NCBI RefSeq assembly: GCF_040256395.1
Contig: NZ_CP158299.1
Coordinates: 783,501 to 847,500, forward strand
From: Deinococcus sonorensis KR-87
GTDB taxonomy: Bacteria; Deinococcota; Deinococci; Deinococcales; Deinococcaceae
Direction of reading: 5' to 3'
Length of the DNA: 64,000 nucleotides
A program made the position numbers and the translations under genes. The first letter of the stretch is position 1. Every line of letters begins with the position of its first letter. Under the pieces are notes generated by a model, which saw only the letters and a list, made by a program, of their open reading frames with translations, was not told the origin of the DNA and did no database searches. This document shows positions 40,044 through 50,239 of this stretch, in pieces.

Positions 40044-40784
40044 GTGAACCACGCCTACGTGGACGGCAGCTATGACGCGGGAGTGGGCGGCTGGGGCGTG
40101 GTGCTGATCCGGCCCGGGCAGCCGCAGAGCCGCATTCAGGGCCGCTCGGAGGCCGAGGACAACAATGCCACCGAGCTGCGCGCCATGCTGGAGGCGGTGC
40201 GACAGGCGCCGGCGGGCGAGCGGCTGACCGCCCACACCGACAACACCAGCGTGATCCGCAGCCTGCGGGTCGGCAGCCAGAGTGCGCCGCAGGACGAGAT
40301 GGCCGCGCAGGTGCGGCTGGAAGCCGCCGAACGCGGCCTGGAGCTGCGGGTGGCGCGGGTGAACCGCGACCACCGCCACATGCAGACCGCCCACCTGCTG
40401 GCCAACGACGCCCGGCGCGACCGCTCCAGCCCGCCTCCGCCTGCCATCGGCGCGGAGGCCGTCATCGAACAGGCGCACTGGCAGGCGGAAGCCCGGGTCA
40501 GCCTGCGCCGCGCTGGCGAGCGGGTGACGCTGCAGTTCCCGGTGGACCCGGTGGCGCCGCTGCCGCCCACCGTGCAGGTGCTGATCGCGGTGCTGAGCCT
40601 GGCCCAGCCACAGGAAACGCTGCTGATCCGGCGGGCCAGCCGGCTGGCGCAGGCGATCTGGGAGCGTCCGGTGCGCGCGCTGGAAGGTGAGGCCCGGGAC
40701 GCGGTCCAGGCGGCCCGCAGCGAGGCCGCCGAAAAGCGGGTGCAGGTGCTGTTCGAGGAGGCGGGCCTGCGGGCTGGCGACTGA
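40044..40784 (+). CDS. RNase H-like fold protein with C-terminal extension
   Basis: 246 residues. The N-terminal ~130 residues show the RNase H active-site pattern: AYVDGSYDAGVGGWGVVL (Asp), NNATELRAMLEAV (Glu), AHTDNTSVIRSL (Asp) and LLANDARRD (last Asp). It likely cleaves RNA in RNA-DNA hybrids, or is a type related to Bacillus YpdQ/YpeP-like proteins. The C-terminal ~110 residues are not recognised. GTG start 6 nt after a TATCCT box. Convergent with topoisomerase IB. Confidence 0.8.
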   Translation: MNHAYVDGSYDAGVGGWGVVLIRPGQPQSRIQGRSEAEDNNATELRAMLEAVRQAPAGERLTAHTDNTSVIRSLRVGSQSAPQDEMAAQVRLEAAERGLELRVARVNRDHRHMQTAHLLANDARRDRSSPPPPAIGAEAVIEQAHWQAEARVSLRRAGERVTLQFPVDPVAPLPPTVQVLIAVLSLAQPQETLLIRRASRLAQAIWERPVRALEGEARDAVQAARSEAAEKRVQVLFEEAGLRAGD

Positions 40785-40792
40785 GCGAGCCG

Positions 40793-41820
40793 TCAGCCCC
40801 GGCGGCGGGTTCTCAGCGACTTTTCGCTCTCCAGCATCCGCTTCAGGGCCGCCTCGCTGCGGGTCAGGCCCTCCAGGTTGTCGGCGCGGGTGGCCCGGGG
40901 CTCGTAGTCGTCCAGCACCTTGCCCTCCAGGTAGCGGTCAAAGATCACCGGGCAGACGTAGTGGCCGCGCACCACCGCCGGGGTGTTGCCCAGGTCGTCG
41001 GCGACGTATTTGACGCACTCCACCAGGGTGCGGCGCGCGGCGCGCTCGCTGCCGGCCACGCCCGCCTCCGCGAGGTACTCGGCGGCCGTCAGCGTCCCGC
41101 CCCAGGTGCGGAAGTCCTTGGCGGTGAACGGGCCGATCACCTCGCCCAGGTAGCGGTTGAGCTGCCCGGCCCGCACCCGGAAGCGCCCCTCGTCCTGCAC
41201 CGCCTGAAACAGCCACGGGCCCGGCAGCTCCAGCAGCCGCGAGATGTTGGCCGCCAGGGTGGCGTCGCGGGTGGCCTTGTGCTGCTGGATGCCGTGCTTG
41301 CCCCGGAAATCAAAGGTCACGGTGGTGCCGCTGACCGTGACGTGCCGGTGCCGCAGCGTGGACAGGCCGTAGGTGCGGTGGGCCGCCGCGTAGCCGTCGC
41401 TGCCCACCCGGAAGTGCCCCACGTGCAGCAGCCGGGTCATTAGGGCCAGCACCTTGCGCTCCGGCAGGCCGCTGCGGCGCAGGTCGCTGCCGGTCACGGT
41501 CCGCAGGGTCGGCAGCACCCCGGCGAAGCGGGTCAGCCGCTGCCACTTGCGCAGCGCCCCCGCCTGCATGAACTCCGGGTGGTAGCGGTACTGCAGCCGC
41601 CCGGCCGCGTCCCGGCCGAAGGCCTGCAGTTCGGCGTCCGGGTCGGGGCTCACGTACACGTCCTGATACGCGGGCGGCACCGCCAGCCGCGCGATGCGCT
41701 CCAGGCCCGCCGCGTCACGGTACTCGCGGCCGTCCGGCTCGAAGTACCGGAAGGCGTCCGGCTTATTGCCTTCACGGCGCAGGTAGGTTTCCTGCAGCAG
41801 CTCGGTGCGGGTCGTCACGC

Positions 41821-41824
<4 letters not shown>
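40793..41824 (-). CDS. DNA topoisomerase IB (poxvirus/Deinococcus type)
   Basis: 343 residues, matching in size the known ~346-residue Deinococcus radiodurans enzyme. The N-terminal domain ([40 protein letters not shown]) and catalytic domain are recognisable: [11 protein letters not shown] (catalytic Lys/Arg region), [23 protein letters not shown], and the nucleophile Tyr in [22 protein letters not shown]. It relaxes supercoils by a 3'-phosphotyrosyl nick. The GTG start overlaps the ung stop (GTGA). Confidence 0.93.
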
Positions 41825-42540
<716 letters not shown>

Positions 42541-42601
42541 GCTGCCAGTCTGCGGCTCCACCGCGACACCAACGGTAAGAAGAACTAAACGAACCTTGGC
42601 T

Positions 42602-43003
42602 TCAGGACAGATAAATGCCGTAGTCGCTGGGGTTGCTGGCCGCCACCAGCCGCCCCACCTCCTCGGCGTCCGGCTCGGCCACCACCCGGTTGAAGTCGCT
42701 GGCATTCAGCACCGTTTCGCGCACCGGGAGGCCCTGCGCGTCCCCCCACTGGGCCAGCCGGCGCAGCGCCTCCATCCCGGCCTTGCCGTAGTGCGGCCCA
42801 AAGGCGGCCGCGGTCAGCACCCGCTCACCCGAGGCCTCCACCAGCACGGCGTAACGCGCCTGTAAGCGCTCGCCCTGGCGGTCGGTCAGCAGAATCAGGC
42901 GCGCGCCACGCAGGTCCGCGCCTTCAAAGCGGGCCTGCAGCGCCTGCAGCGTGAGGGCCGGAGCACCGGTCAGGCCCAGCGGATCAGCGATGGTGAAGGA
43001 CAT
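42602..43003 (-). CDS. Uncharacterised protein, 133 aa
   Basis: I do not recognise the family. Sequence features: SFTIADPLGLTGAPALTLQALQARF at the start, a probable beta-rich RLILLTDRQGERLQARYAVLVEASGERV, and an acidic helix before DYGIYLS. No signal peptide or membrane helix. A leaderless TACACT box sits 6 nt before the ATG, divergent from the S4-domain gene. Base composition and codon use match neighbours, so it is probably real. Confidence 0.7.
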   Translation of the reverse strand: MSFTIADPLGLTGAPALTLQALQARFEGADLRGARLILLTDRQGERLQARYAVLVEASGERVLTAAAFGPHYGKAGMEALRRLAQWGDAQGLPVRETVLNASDFNRVVAEPDAEEVGRLVAASNPSDYGIYLS

Positions 43004-43009
43004 GGCCCC

Positions 43010-43015
43010 AGTGTA
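43010..43015 (-). promoter_or_regulatory. Leaderless -10 box for the 133-aa protein
   Basis: Minus-strand TACACT, 6 nt before the ATG at 43003. Confidence 0.55.
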
Positions 43016-43065
43016 CGGCCCGCCGCAGCGCAACCCGCACCACCCTCCGCCCCCGCCCGGCACAC

Positions 43066-43071
43066 TATGCT
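43066..43071 (+). promoter_or_regulatory. Leaderless -10 box for the S4-domain gene
   Basis: TATGCT followed by 7 nt and ATG at 43079. It decides the start over a Met 4 codons upstream that overlaps the box. Confidence 0.58.
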
Positions 43072-43078
43072 GACGCGC

Positions 43079-43783
<705 letters not shown>

Positions 43784-43802
43784 GCGCCGGGGACCGGGGC
43801 CG

Positions 43803-44846
<1,044 letters not shown>

Positions 44847-45132
44847 GAGGGCTTCAGGGAAGGGTGGCAGCCGCTGGGGAGTGGTGCAGCGGCCACGCAA
44901 GCGGCTACACTGAGCCTGTCCCCAACGTACAGTCAGCGCGGCCGCGTCCATGACCGGCTTGTGAAGCTTCTCCTCAGCGGATTCTTTCCAAAGCGGTCAG
45001 CTGCACGCCTACCCTGAACACTACCCGGTTGTCTCCGGAATACACTCCCGCTGATGCGCTCTGCGTGCATCTGTGTCCGCTTGTTCTGCCCTGCCGGAGA
45101 CGGGCAACTCTACGGCCTTGATAAGGAGTGCC
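44847..45132 (+). other. Intergenic region upstream of a small unknown gene
   Basis: 286 nt. It contains TACCCT and TACACT hexamers (near 45012 and 45041). The TACACT is followed by a possible leaderless short ORF starting at 45054 that overlaps the next gene out of frame. No strong terminator for zapE is visible; the pair AGCCGCT/AGCGGCT near 44870-44910 is weak. Confidence 0.4.
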
Positions 45133-45372
45133 ATGAACAGAGCCCTCATCGCAGTCGTCCCCACGGAGCCCACCCTCTACGACGTGGACTGTGCCTGGGT
45201 CCCCGGCACCACAGACCGCATCCGGTTCACCATTGACCGGACCCGGCAGGTGCGCGAGCTGGCGGCGCAGCGTCTGTCCAGCATGTTCGGTCGTAGCCTG
45301 ATGGACCAGTTGTACCTCAAGGGCCGCGCCCGCCTGCGCCTGAGCGAACAGCAGTTGCTGGAACTCGCGTAA
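45133..45372 (+). CDS. Uncharacterised small protein, 79 aa
   Basis: ATG with AAGGAG 6-7 nt upstream. Sequence starts NRALIAVVPTEPTLYDVDCAWVP and continues with a basic helix RTRQVRELAAQRLSSMFGRSL and YLKGRARLRLSEQQLLEL. No known family, no membrane helix. The ribosome site and codon pattern support it being real; role unknown. Confidence 0.68.
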   Translation: MNRALIAVVPTEPTLYDVDCAWVPGTTDRIRFTIDRTRQVRELAAQRLSSMFGRSLMDQLYLKGRARLRLSEQQLLELA

Positions 45373-45413
45373 CCTTCTCCCCTGCAGCCGTCACCTTCCC
45401 GGGTGGCGGCTGC

Positions 45414-45419
45414 TACCGT
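45414..45419 (+). promoter_or_regulatory. Leaderless -10 box for the M20 peptidase
   Basis: TACCGT with 5 nt to the ATG at 45425. Confidence 0.48.
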
Positions 45420-45424
45420 GCAGC

Positions 45425-46534
45425 ATGACCAACTTCACCTCCCCTGACCCGGAAGCGCTGCTCCACGACCTGCGGCAACTTGTGCTGCTCGAATCACCGT
45501 CCGATGACCCGGTGGCCATCCTGCGCGTGCAGGACGTGGTGGAGGGCTGGATGCGTGGCCTGGGCGCCGAGACGCACGCCCTGCCGGGCGGAGTGCGCCG
45601 CTTCCTGCTCGGCCCGCAGCAGCGCCCGGTGCTGATCCTGATGCATGCCGACACGGTGTGGCCGCACGGCACGCTGGAGAGCATGCCCTGGCGGGTGGAC
45701 GGCGAACGCGTCTACGGCCCCGGCACCTACGACATGAAGGGCGGCATCGTGAGCGTCCGGCACGCCCTGATGCTTCTGAACGGCCAGTGGCCGCAGGGCG
45801 GCATCGAGGTGCTGCTGACCGCCGACGAGGAGGTGGGGTCGCTGCTGAGCCGCCCCCACATCGAGGCGGCGGCCCGGCGCGCCCGCTGCGTGCTGGTGGT
45901 GGAGCCGCCGGTGGCCGACAGCCACGCGCTCAAGACCGGGCGCAAGGGCGTCGGCCTGTACACGCTGCGGGTGACGGGCGTGGCGGCCCACGCGGGCAAC
46001 AAGCCGGAAGAGGGCGCCAGCGCCATCACAGAAGCGGCGCGGGCGGTGCTGGCCGTGCAGGCGCTGGCCGACCCGGCGGCCGGCACCACCGTGAGTGTGG
46101 GGCGCATTCGTGGCGGCGGCGCGGTCAACGTGATTCCGGCGCACGCTGAGTTCGATACCGACGTGCGGGTCTCCACGCTGGCCGAGGCCGCGCGGGTGCA
46201 GCAGGGCTTCGAGCAGCTGCGGCCCCACGACCCACGCGTGCGCTTTGAACTGGGCGGCGGCCTGAACCGCCCTCCCTTCGAGCGCGGAGAGGGCACGGCG
46301 CGGCTGTACGCCCAGGCCGAGCGGCAGGCGCGGAGTCTGGGCCTGCCGCTGAGCGAGGCGTTCGTGGGCGGCGGCTCGGACGGCAACTTCACGGCGCCGC
46401 TCTGCCCCACCCTGGACGGCCTGGGCGCGCCGGGCGACGGCGCCCACGCCGCCCACGAGCACGTGCGGCTGGACCGCTGGCCGCAGCACATTCAGCTGCT
46501 GACAGCGCTGATTAGCGACTGCGGGGTAGATTAA
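45425..46534 (+). CDS. M20-family metallopeptidase (carboxypeptidase G2-like)
   Basis: 369 residues. Metal and catalytic residues in order: His and Asp in LILMHADTVWP, Asp in YGPGTYDMKGGIVS, Glu-Glu in LTADEEVGSLLS, Glu in VVEPPVADS, and a C-terminal His in GDGAHAAHEHVRLDR. The lid/dimerisation domain is KGVGLYTLRVTGVAAHAGNKPEEGAS (residues ~180-205). M20A enzymes cleave C-terminal amino acids or N-acyl amino acids. It might serve as the deacylase of an N-succinyl amino acid route, but it is 43 kb from the racemase, so that is speculation. Confidence 0.92.
   Translation: MTNFTSPDPEALLHDLRQLVLLESPSDDPVAILRVQDVVEGWMRGLGAETHALPGGVRRFLLGPQQRPVLILMHADTVWPHGTLESMPWRVDGERVYGPGTYDMKGGIVSVRHALMLLNGQWPQGGIEVLLTADEEVGSLLSRPHIEAAARRARCVLVVEPPVADSHALKTGRKGVGLYTLRVTGVAAHAGNKPEEGASAITEAARAVLAVQALADPAAGTTVSVGRIRGGGAVNVIPAHAEFDTDVRVSTLAEAARVQQGFEQLRPHDPRVRFELGGGLNRPPFERGEGTARLYAQAERQARSLGLPLSEAFVGGGSDGNFTAPLCPTLDGLGAPGDGAHAAHEHVRLDRWPQHIQLLTALISDCGVD
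46527..46532 (+). promoter_or_regulatory. Leaderless -10 box for the 99-aa protein
   Basis: TAGATT overlapping the M20 stop region, 5 nt before the ATG at 46538. Confidence 0.45.
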
Positions 46535-46537
46535 GGC

Positions 46538-46837
46538 ATGTTCTTCCGCAAGAAGCCGGCCAACATTTATGTCAAGGAAGAGGCTCAGGGCATCTACCGG
46601 CTGCGGGTCCGGACCACGGCGCACGGCGACACGGTGGACCTGCGCTTCACCCGGGCGGCCCACATCGGGGTGGATGACGACGGCGGCTACGTGTTCCGCA
46701 AGGCCATCCTGAGCAGCCAGCACCTGGACCGCGGGGAGGTGGTGGTGCGCTTCGACAGGCGCTACACCGTCCTGGAAACGCAGGTGACCGGGGGCGAACT
46801 GGTGCCGTTCCGCGAGTGGGAAGACCCCCGCTCCTAG
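46538..46837 (+). CDS. Uncharacterised small protein, 99 aa
   Basis: Starts FFRKKPANIYVKEEAQGIYRLRVRTTAHGDTVDLRFTRAAHIGV (residues 2-45) with a beta-rich, basic pattern, and ends VRFDRRYTVLETQVTGGELVPFREWEDPRS. No family recognised. Follows the M20 gene by 3 nt. Probably real given codon use and the -10 box; function unknown. Confidence 0.7.
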   Translation: MFFRKKPANIYVKEEAQGIYRLRVRTTAHGDTVDLRFTRAAHIGVDDDGGYVFRKAILSSQHLDRGEVVVRFDRRYTVLETQVTGGELVPFREWEDPRS

Positions 46838-46840
46838 GCG

Positions 46841-47062
46841 TTACAGCAGGCCGCCACCCAGGAACAGCCGCAGCGCTGCCAGTGCCAGCACCACCACGTT
46901 GAGCGTGGTGCCGCCGCGCTGGCGGCTCATCACGCCCAGAATCAGGCCGACAATGCCCAGCGGCAGCGTGATAAACCAGTTGGTCCAGCCGAGCAGCGGC
47001 AGAAAGCCCACCACCAGGCCCAGCGCCGCCAGCACGCCAAAGACGATCGAGATCAGGTTCAT
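46841..47062 (-). CDS. Small membrane protein, 73 aa
   Basis: MNLISIVFGVLAALGLVVGFLPLLGW is one membrane helix, and GIVGLILGVM plus NVVVLALAALRLFLGGGLL add two more short segments. No named family. It resembles small DUF4190-like membrane proteins. Start at MNLISIVFG has a TACCTG box 5 nt upstream; a longer open frame runs into a neighbouring gene and was rejected. Convergent with the 99-aa gene, divergent from M29. Confidence 0.7.
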   Translation of the reverse strand: MNLISIVFGVLAALGLVVGFLPLLGWTNWFITLPLGIVGLILGVMSRQRGGTTLNVVVLALAALRLFLGGGLL

Positions 47063-47067
47063 GCCTT

Positions 47068-47073
47068 CAGGTA
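47068..47073 (-). promoter_or_regulatory. Leaderless -10 box for the small membrane protein
   Basis: Minus-strand TACCTG 5 nt before the ATG at 47062, divergent from the TACTGA box of the M29 gene. Confidence 0.38.
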
Positions 47074-47120
47074 CGCGGAGGACGCCTGCAGGGTTGCGCG
47101 GCCCGGCCTCCGGTGGTGAA

Positions 47121-47126
47121 TACTGA
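47121..47126 (+). promoter_or_regulatory. Leaderless -10 box for the M29 aminopeptidase
   Basis: TACTGA 5 nt before the ATG at 47132. Confidence 0.4.
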
Positions 47127-47131
47127 GCCCC

Positions 47132-48358
47132 ATGACCACAGCGACCGGGCTCAGCTTCGATCAGAAACTCGCCAATTACGCCGACCTGCTGGTGCGGGTG
47201 GGGGTGAACCTGCAGCCGGGCGGCCGGCTCTTCATCTGGGCTCCCCTGGACGGCGCCCCGCTGGCACGGCTGGTCGTGGAGCGTGCCTGGGCAATCGGTG
47301 CGCTGGCGGTCACGGTGGAGTACCAGGACGAGCGGCTGTCGCGCCTGATGTACGACCACGCCCCCGAAGCGGCGCTGGACTACGCGCCGACCTGGAAGCT
47401 CGACGAGCCGATGCACCAGGTCGATGAGGGCTACAGCTTTCTGACCATTATGGGCAGCGATCCGGACCTGCTGGCCGGGGCCGATCAGGAGCGGATCGCC
47501 CGCCACAGCCGGGTGATGGCCCAGCTGTACCGGCCGTTCAATGAACGCTTCAGCACCTTCGAGGTCAACTGGAGCGTGGGCGCGATGCCGGTGCCGAGCT
47601 GGGCCGCACGAGTGTTCCCCGACCTCCCGCCGGAGCAGGCGATCCAGGCCCTGTGGGAGGCCATCTTCGTCACGAGCCGCGCCGATCAGCCGGACCCGGT
47701 GGCGGCCTGGCAGGCACATGTGGCGCAGCTGGCCCGGGTGCGGGAGCACCTGAATGGCCGCCAGTACCGTGCCCTGCACTTTCGGAATGCCCACAGTGAC
47801 CTGGAGGTCGGACTGGCCGACGGTCACATCTGGGCCGGGGGCGCCGGACCGGCCCAGAATGGCGTCGTGGGCGTACCGAACCTGCCGACCGACGAGGTGT
47901 TCACCGCGCCTCACCGCGACCGGGTGAACGGCACCGTGCGGGCCAGCAAGCCACTGAGCACCCGTGGAACGCTGATCGAGGACATTCAGGTGCGCTTTGA
48001 ACACGGACGGGTGGTGGAGGCCACCGCCAGCCGCGGCCAGGACGTCCTGACCGCCCTGCTCGACACCGACGAGGGCGCCCGGCACATCGGTGAGATCGCG
48101 CTGGTCGAGCACGACTCGCCGGTGGCCCGCACCGGGCTGCTCTTCTACAACACGCTCTTTGACGAGAACGCGGCCAGTCACATTGCGCTGGGGCGCGCCT
48201 ATCCATTCACGGTCGAGGGGGATCTGAAGGCGGCGGGCGGCAACGACAGCCTGATCCACGTGGACTGGATGATCGGCACACCCGACACGGACGTGGATGG
48301 CCTGCGTGACGACGGCAGCCGGGAGCCGGTGATGCGCGGCGGCAAGTGGGCCTTCTGA
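47132..48358 (+). CDS. M29-family aminopeptidase
   Basis: 408 residues, full length for the thermophilic aminopeptidase T family (AmpS). Metal-ligand regions: VVGVPNLPTDEVFTAPHRDRVNGTVRAS (Glu), GEIALVEHDSPVARTGLLFYNTLFDENAASHIALG (Glu, His, Tyr), and LIHVDWMIGTPDTDVDG (His, Asp). It removes N-terminal residues from peptides in the cytosol. Confidence 0.93.
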   Translation: MTTATGLSFDQKLANYADLLVRVGVNLQPGGRLFIWAPLDGAPLARLVVERAWAIGALAVTVEYQDERLSRLMYDHAPEAALDYAPTWKLDEPMHQVDEGYSFLTIMGSDPDLLAGADQERIARHSRVMAQLYRPFNERFSTFEVNWSVGAMPVPSWAARVFPDLPPEQAIQALWEAIFVTSRADQPDPVAAWQAHVAQLARVREHLNGRQYRALHFRNAHSDLEVGLADGHIWAGGAGPAQNGVVGVPNLPTDEVFTAPHRDRVNGTVRASKPLSTRGTLIEDIQVRFEHGRVVEATASRGQDVLTALLDTDEGARHIGEIALVEHDSPVARTGLLFYNTLFDENAASHIALGRAYPFTVEGDLKAAGGNDSLIHVDWMIGTPDTDVDGLRDDGSREPVMRGGKWAF

Positions 48359-48622
48359 GCCGGCCGCTTCAGGCTTTCTTCATTTCAGCCGCACCGTCGG
48401 GGACGCTCAGAAGCGATTCGTGAAAGTTAGCTATAGTCCTGTACAAATCCAACTCCGTCTGGGCAGGAATGAACCAGGCAGGTTTTCGGCCTGCCGGGGC
48501 ATCTGAACTCTCCAGCGGTGGCCGGTCCCACCGGCCTCATTCATGACGGCGCAATTCCACAGACCCCGCAGCAGCGCACGGCTCCGGGCGGGTTCGCCAG
48601 TTAAAGCTGTTCAGGAGGCAAC
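48359..48622 (+). promoter_or_regulatory. Promoter and structured leader of the lipoprotein-protease operon
   Basis: TATAGT (48432-48437) is a good -10. A leader of ~185 nt follows with two hairpins: GGCAGG/CCTGCC (48477-48495) and a switchable pair at 48516-48536, where CGGTGG/CCACCG and GGCCGG/CCGGCC are mutually exclusive. AGGAGG precedes the ATG. It matches no riboswitch class I know. Confidence 0.45.
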
Positions 48623-50239
48623 ATGAGGGATCAGGGCAAGGTACTGGGATTGATGGGCGTGGGGATGCTGTTGCTGACCGGATGTATGGGCAGCACGCCG
48701 CCCGAGGCGACCGTGAAGGTGAGTGGTACCGTGAGTGTGGCCCGCGCCGGCGAGGCGGTGGCCGGCGCCACCGTGAGCGTGGACGGCACCAAGGTCAGCA
48801 CGACCACCGACGCAAACGGACACTACAGCGTGGACGTGCCGGTCAGCCGGCATACGCTGGTGATCCACAAGGACGGTTACGCCAGCACGCGGGTCGAGAA
48901 CTTTACCACCACCGCGCCGCAGACGCTCGACGAGATCCTGCAGCGCAGCTTTGATCCGGACCTGCCCACCACGCCGCCCACCGTGACGCTAAGTCGCCAG
49001 ACGCTGGACGCCAAGGGCAAGGTGACCAGCGAAGTCCCGCTGAAGGACGGCGACACGATTGATGTCACGGGCGACAAGCCGCTGGACCTCAACGTGGGCG
49101 TCAAGACCACCACCGCCTCGCCCGACGTGAATGGCGTGTACGGCGGCATCGCTTCGCTGGAGGTGGACGCGGGCAGTTCCGGCTTCCTGAATGCCGGCCG
49201 GACCCGGTCACTGAACCTGACGCCCAGCGGCAACGACACCTTCACCTTCACGGCCAGCGACTTCGCTGCCTTCAAGGGCACGGTGGACCTGCACGTCAGC
49301 ATGTACGACTTCAACGGCAACCGCACCCACGTCATCCGGCACCTGAAGCTCAATACGGTGGCCAACGCTGGCGCGCTGGTGGCTCCCACCAAGGTGGCCC
49401 CCACCGCCATCACTTTCGCCGACACCGCCACCTACGGCGCGCTGGGCAAGAATCCTCAGACCGCCACCCTGCTCAAGCGCTGGGTGCAGACCCACGACAG
49501 CGCCGCCCTGAAGGCGCTGAGCAGCACGGCCCGCAGCACCACCGGCCGCCTGACCCCGCAGGCGGCTCCCACCGGCACCGTGATGTGGGTGGACGTGAAC
49601 TTCGAGTACACCGGCACGGCCGCGCCACGCACCTTCGAGCTCGACCGCTCGCTGGACGGCGGCAAGACCTACACCAAGGTGCTTAGCGCCACGCCCGCCA
49701 AAGCGATGGTGGACCCCAAGGACGCCAGCGCCGGCTACGTGCTGCGTGACAACAGCTCGCAGCTGACCCCCGGCGTCAAGACCACGTACCGGGTGCGGGC
49801 CGTCAGCGACGCGGGCACCAAGGACTCTGATGAAAAGAGCGTCACGCCGCTGGGCCGTTACTCGGTAGAGCTGCTGAGCCCAGGCCAGGCCGACACCGGT
49901 GTGGACACCGCCCCGATCTTCCGCTGGCGCACCAGCGGGGCCAGCGACGTCGAGAACCTGCTGTTGCTGGTAGAGGACCGCACCCAGGCGGAAGGCAACT
50001 CCGATCAGTGGCTCAGCGATGTGTCGGGCATGAACTCAGCCACCTACGACTTCGACGGCTCGGCCCTAACCAAGTACCTGCAGCCGTTCCACGCTTACGA
50101 CTGGCAGATGGCGGCCGTGACCAATTCCAAGGACAACACCGCCTTCTCCGTCGGGGCCGACTTCTTCAACCTATTCGGCGTGACGGCCAATCCGATCGAG
50201 CGTGGCCCTGTCAACGAGTTCGTGACCGGAGGATACTGA
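48623..50239 (+). CDS. Lipoprotein with carboxypeptidase-regulatory-like domain
   Basis: 538 residues. Signal peptide with lipobox LLLTGC (Cys ~21), so it is membrane-anchored outside the cytoplasm. A CarboxypepD_reg-like Ig fold follows (VKVSGTVSVARAGEAVAGATVSVDGTKVSTTTDANGHYSVDVPVSRHTLVIHKDGYAST, residues ~33-92), then Ig/fibronectin-like repeats, including GKTYTKVLSATP and a C-terminal SPGQADTGVDTAPIFRWRTSGASD block. The stop overlaps the protease start by 1 nt, suggesting the two work together, perhaps as cell-surface scaffold and protease. Confidence 0.82.
   Translation: MRDQGKVLGLMGVGMLLLTGCMGSTPPEATVKVSGTVSVARAGEAVAGATVSVDGTKVSTTTDANGHYSVDVPVSRHTLVIHKDGYASTRVENFTTTAPQTLDEILQRSFDPDLPTTPPTVTLSRQTLDAKGKVTSEVPLKDGDTIDVTGDKPLDLNVGVKTTTASPDVNGVYGGIASLEVDAGSSGFLNAGRTRSLNLTPSGNDTFTFTASDFAAFKGTVDLHVSMYDFNGNRTHVIRHLKLNTVANAGALVAPTKVAPTAITFADTATYGALGKNPQTATLLKRWVQTHDSAALKALSSTARSTTGRLTPQAAPTGTVMWVDVNFEYTGTAAPRTFELDRSLDGGKTYTKVLSATPAKAMVDPKDASAGYVLRDNSSQLTPGVKTTYRVRAVSDAGTKDSDEKSVTPLGRYSVELLSPGQADTGVDTAPIFRWRTSGASDVENLLLLVEDRTQAEGNSDQWLSDVSGMNSATYDFDGSALTKYLQPFHAYDWQMAAVTNSKDNTAFSVGADFFNLFGVTANPIERGPVNEFVTGGY

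Noticed and set aside
48476..48540. c-di-GMP, TPP or cobalamin riboswitch in the lipoprotein leader
   Set aside because: Conserved core sequences of those classes are not present; only generic stems are seen.
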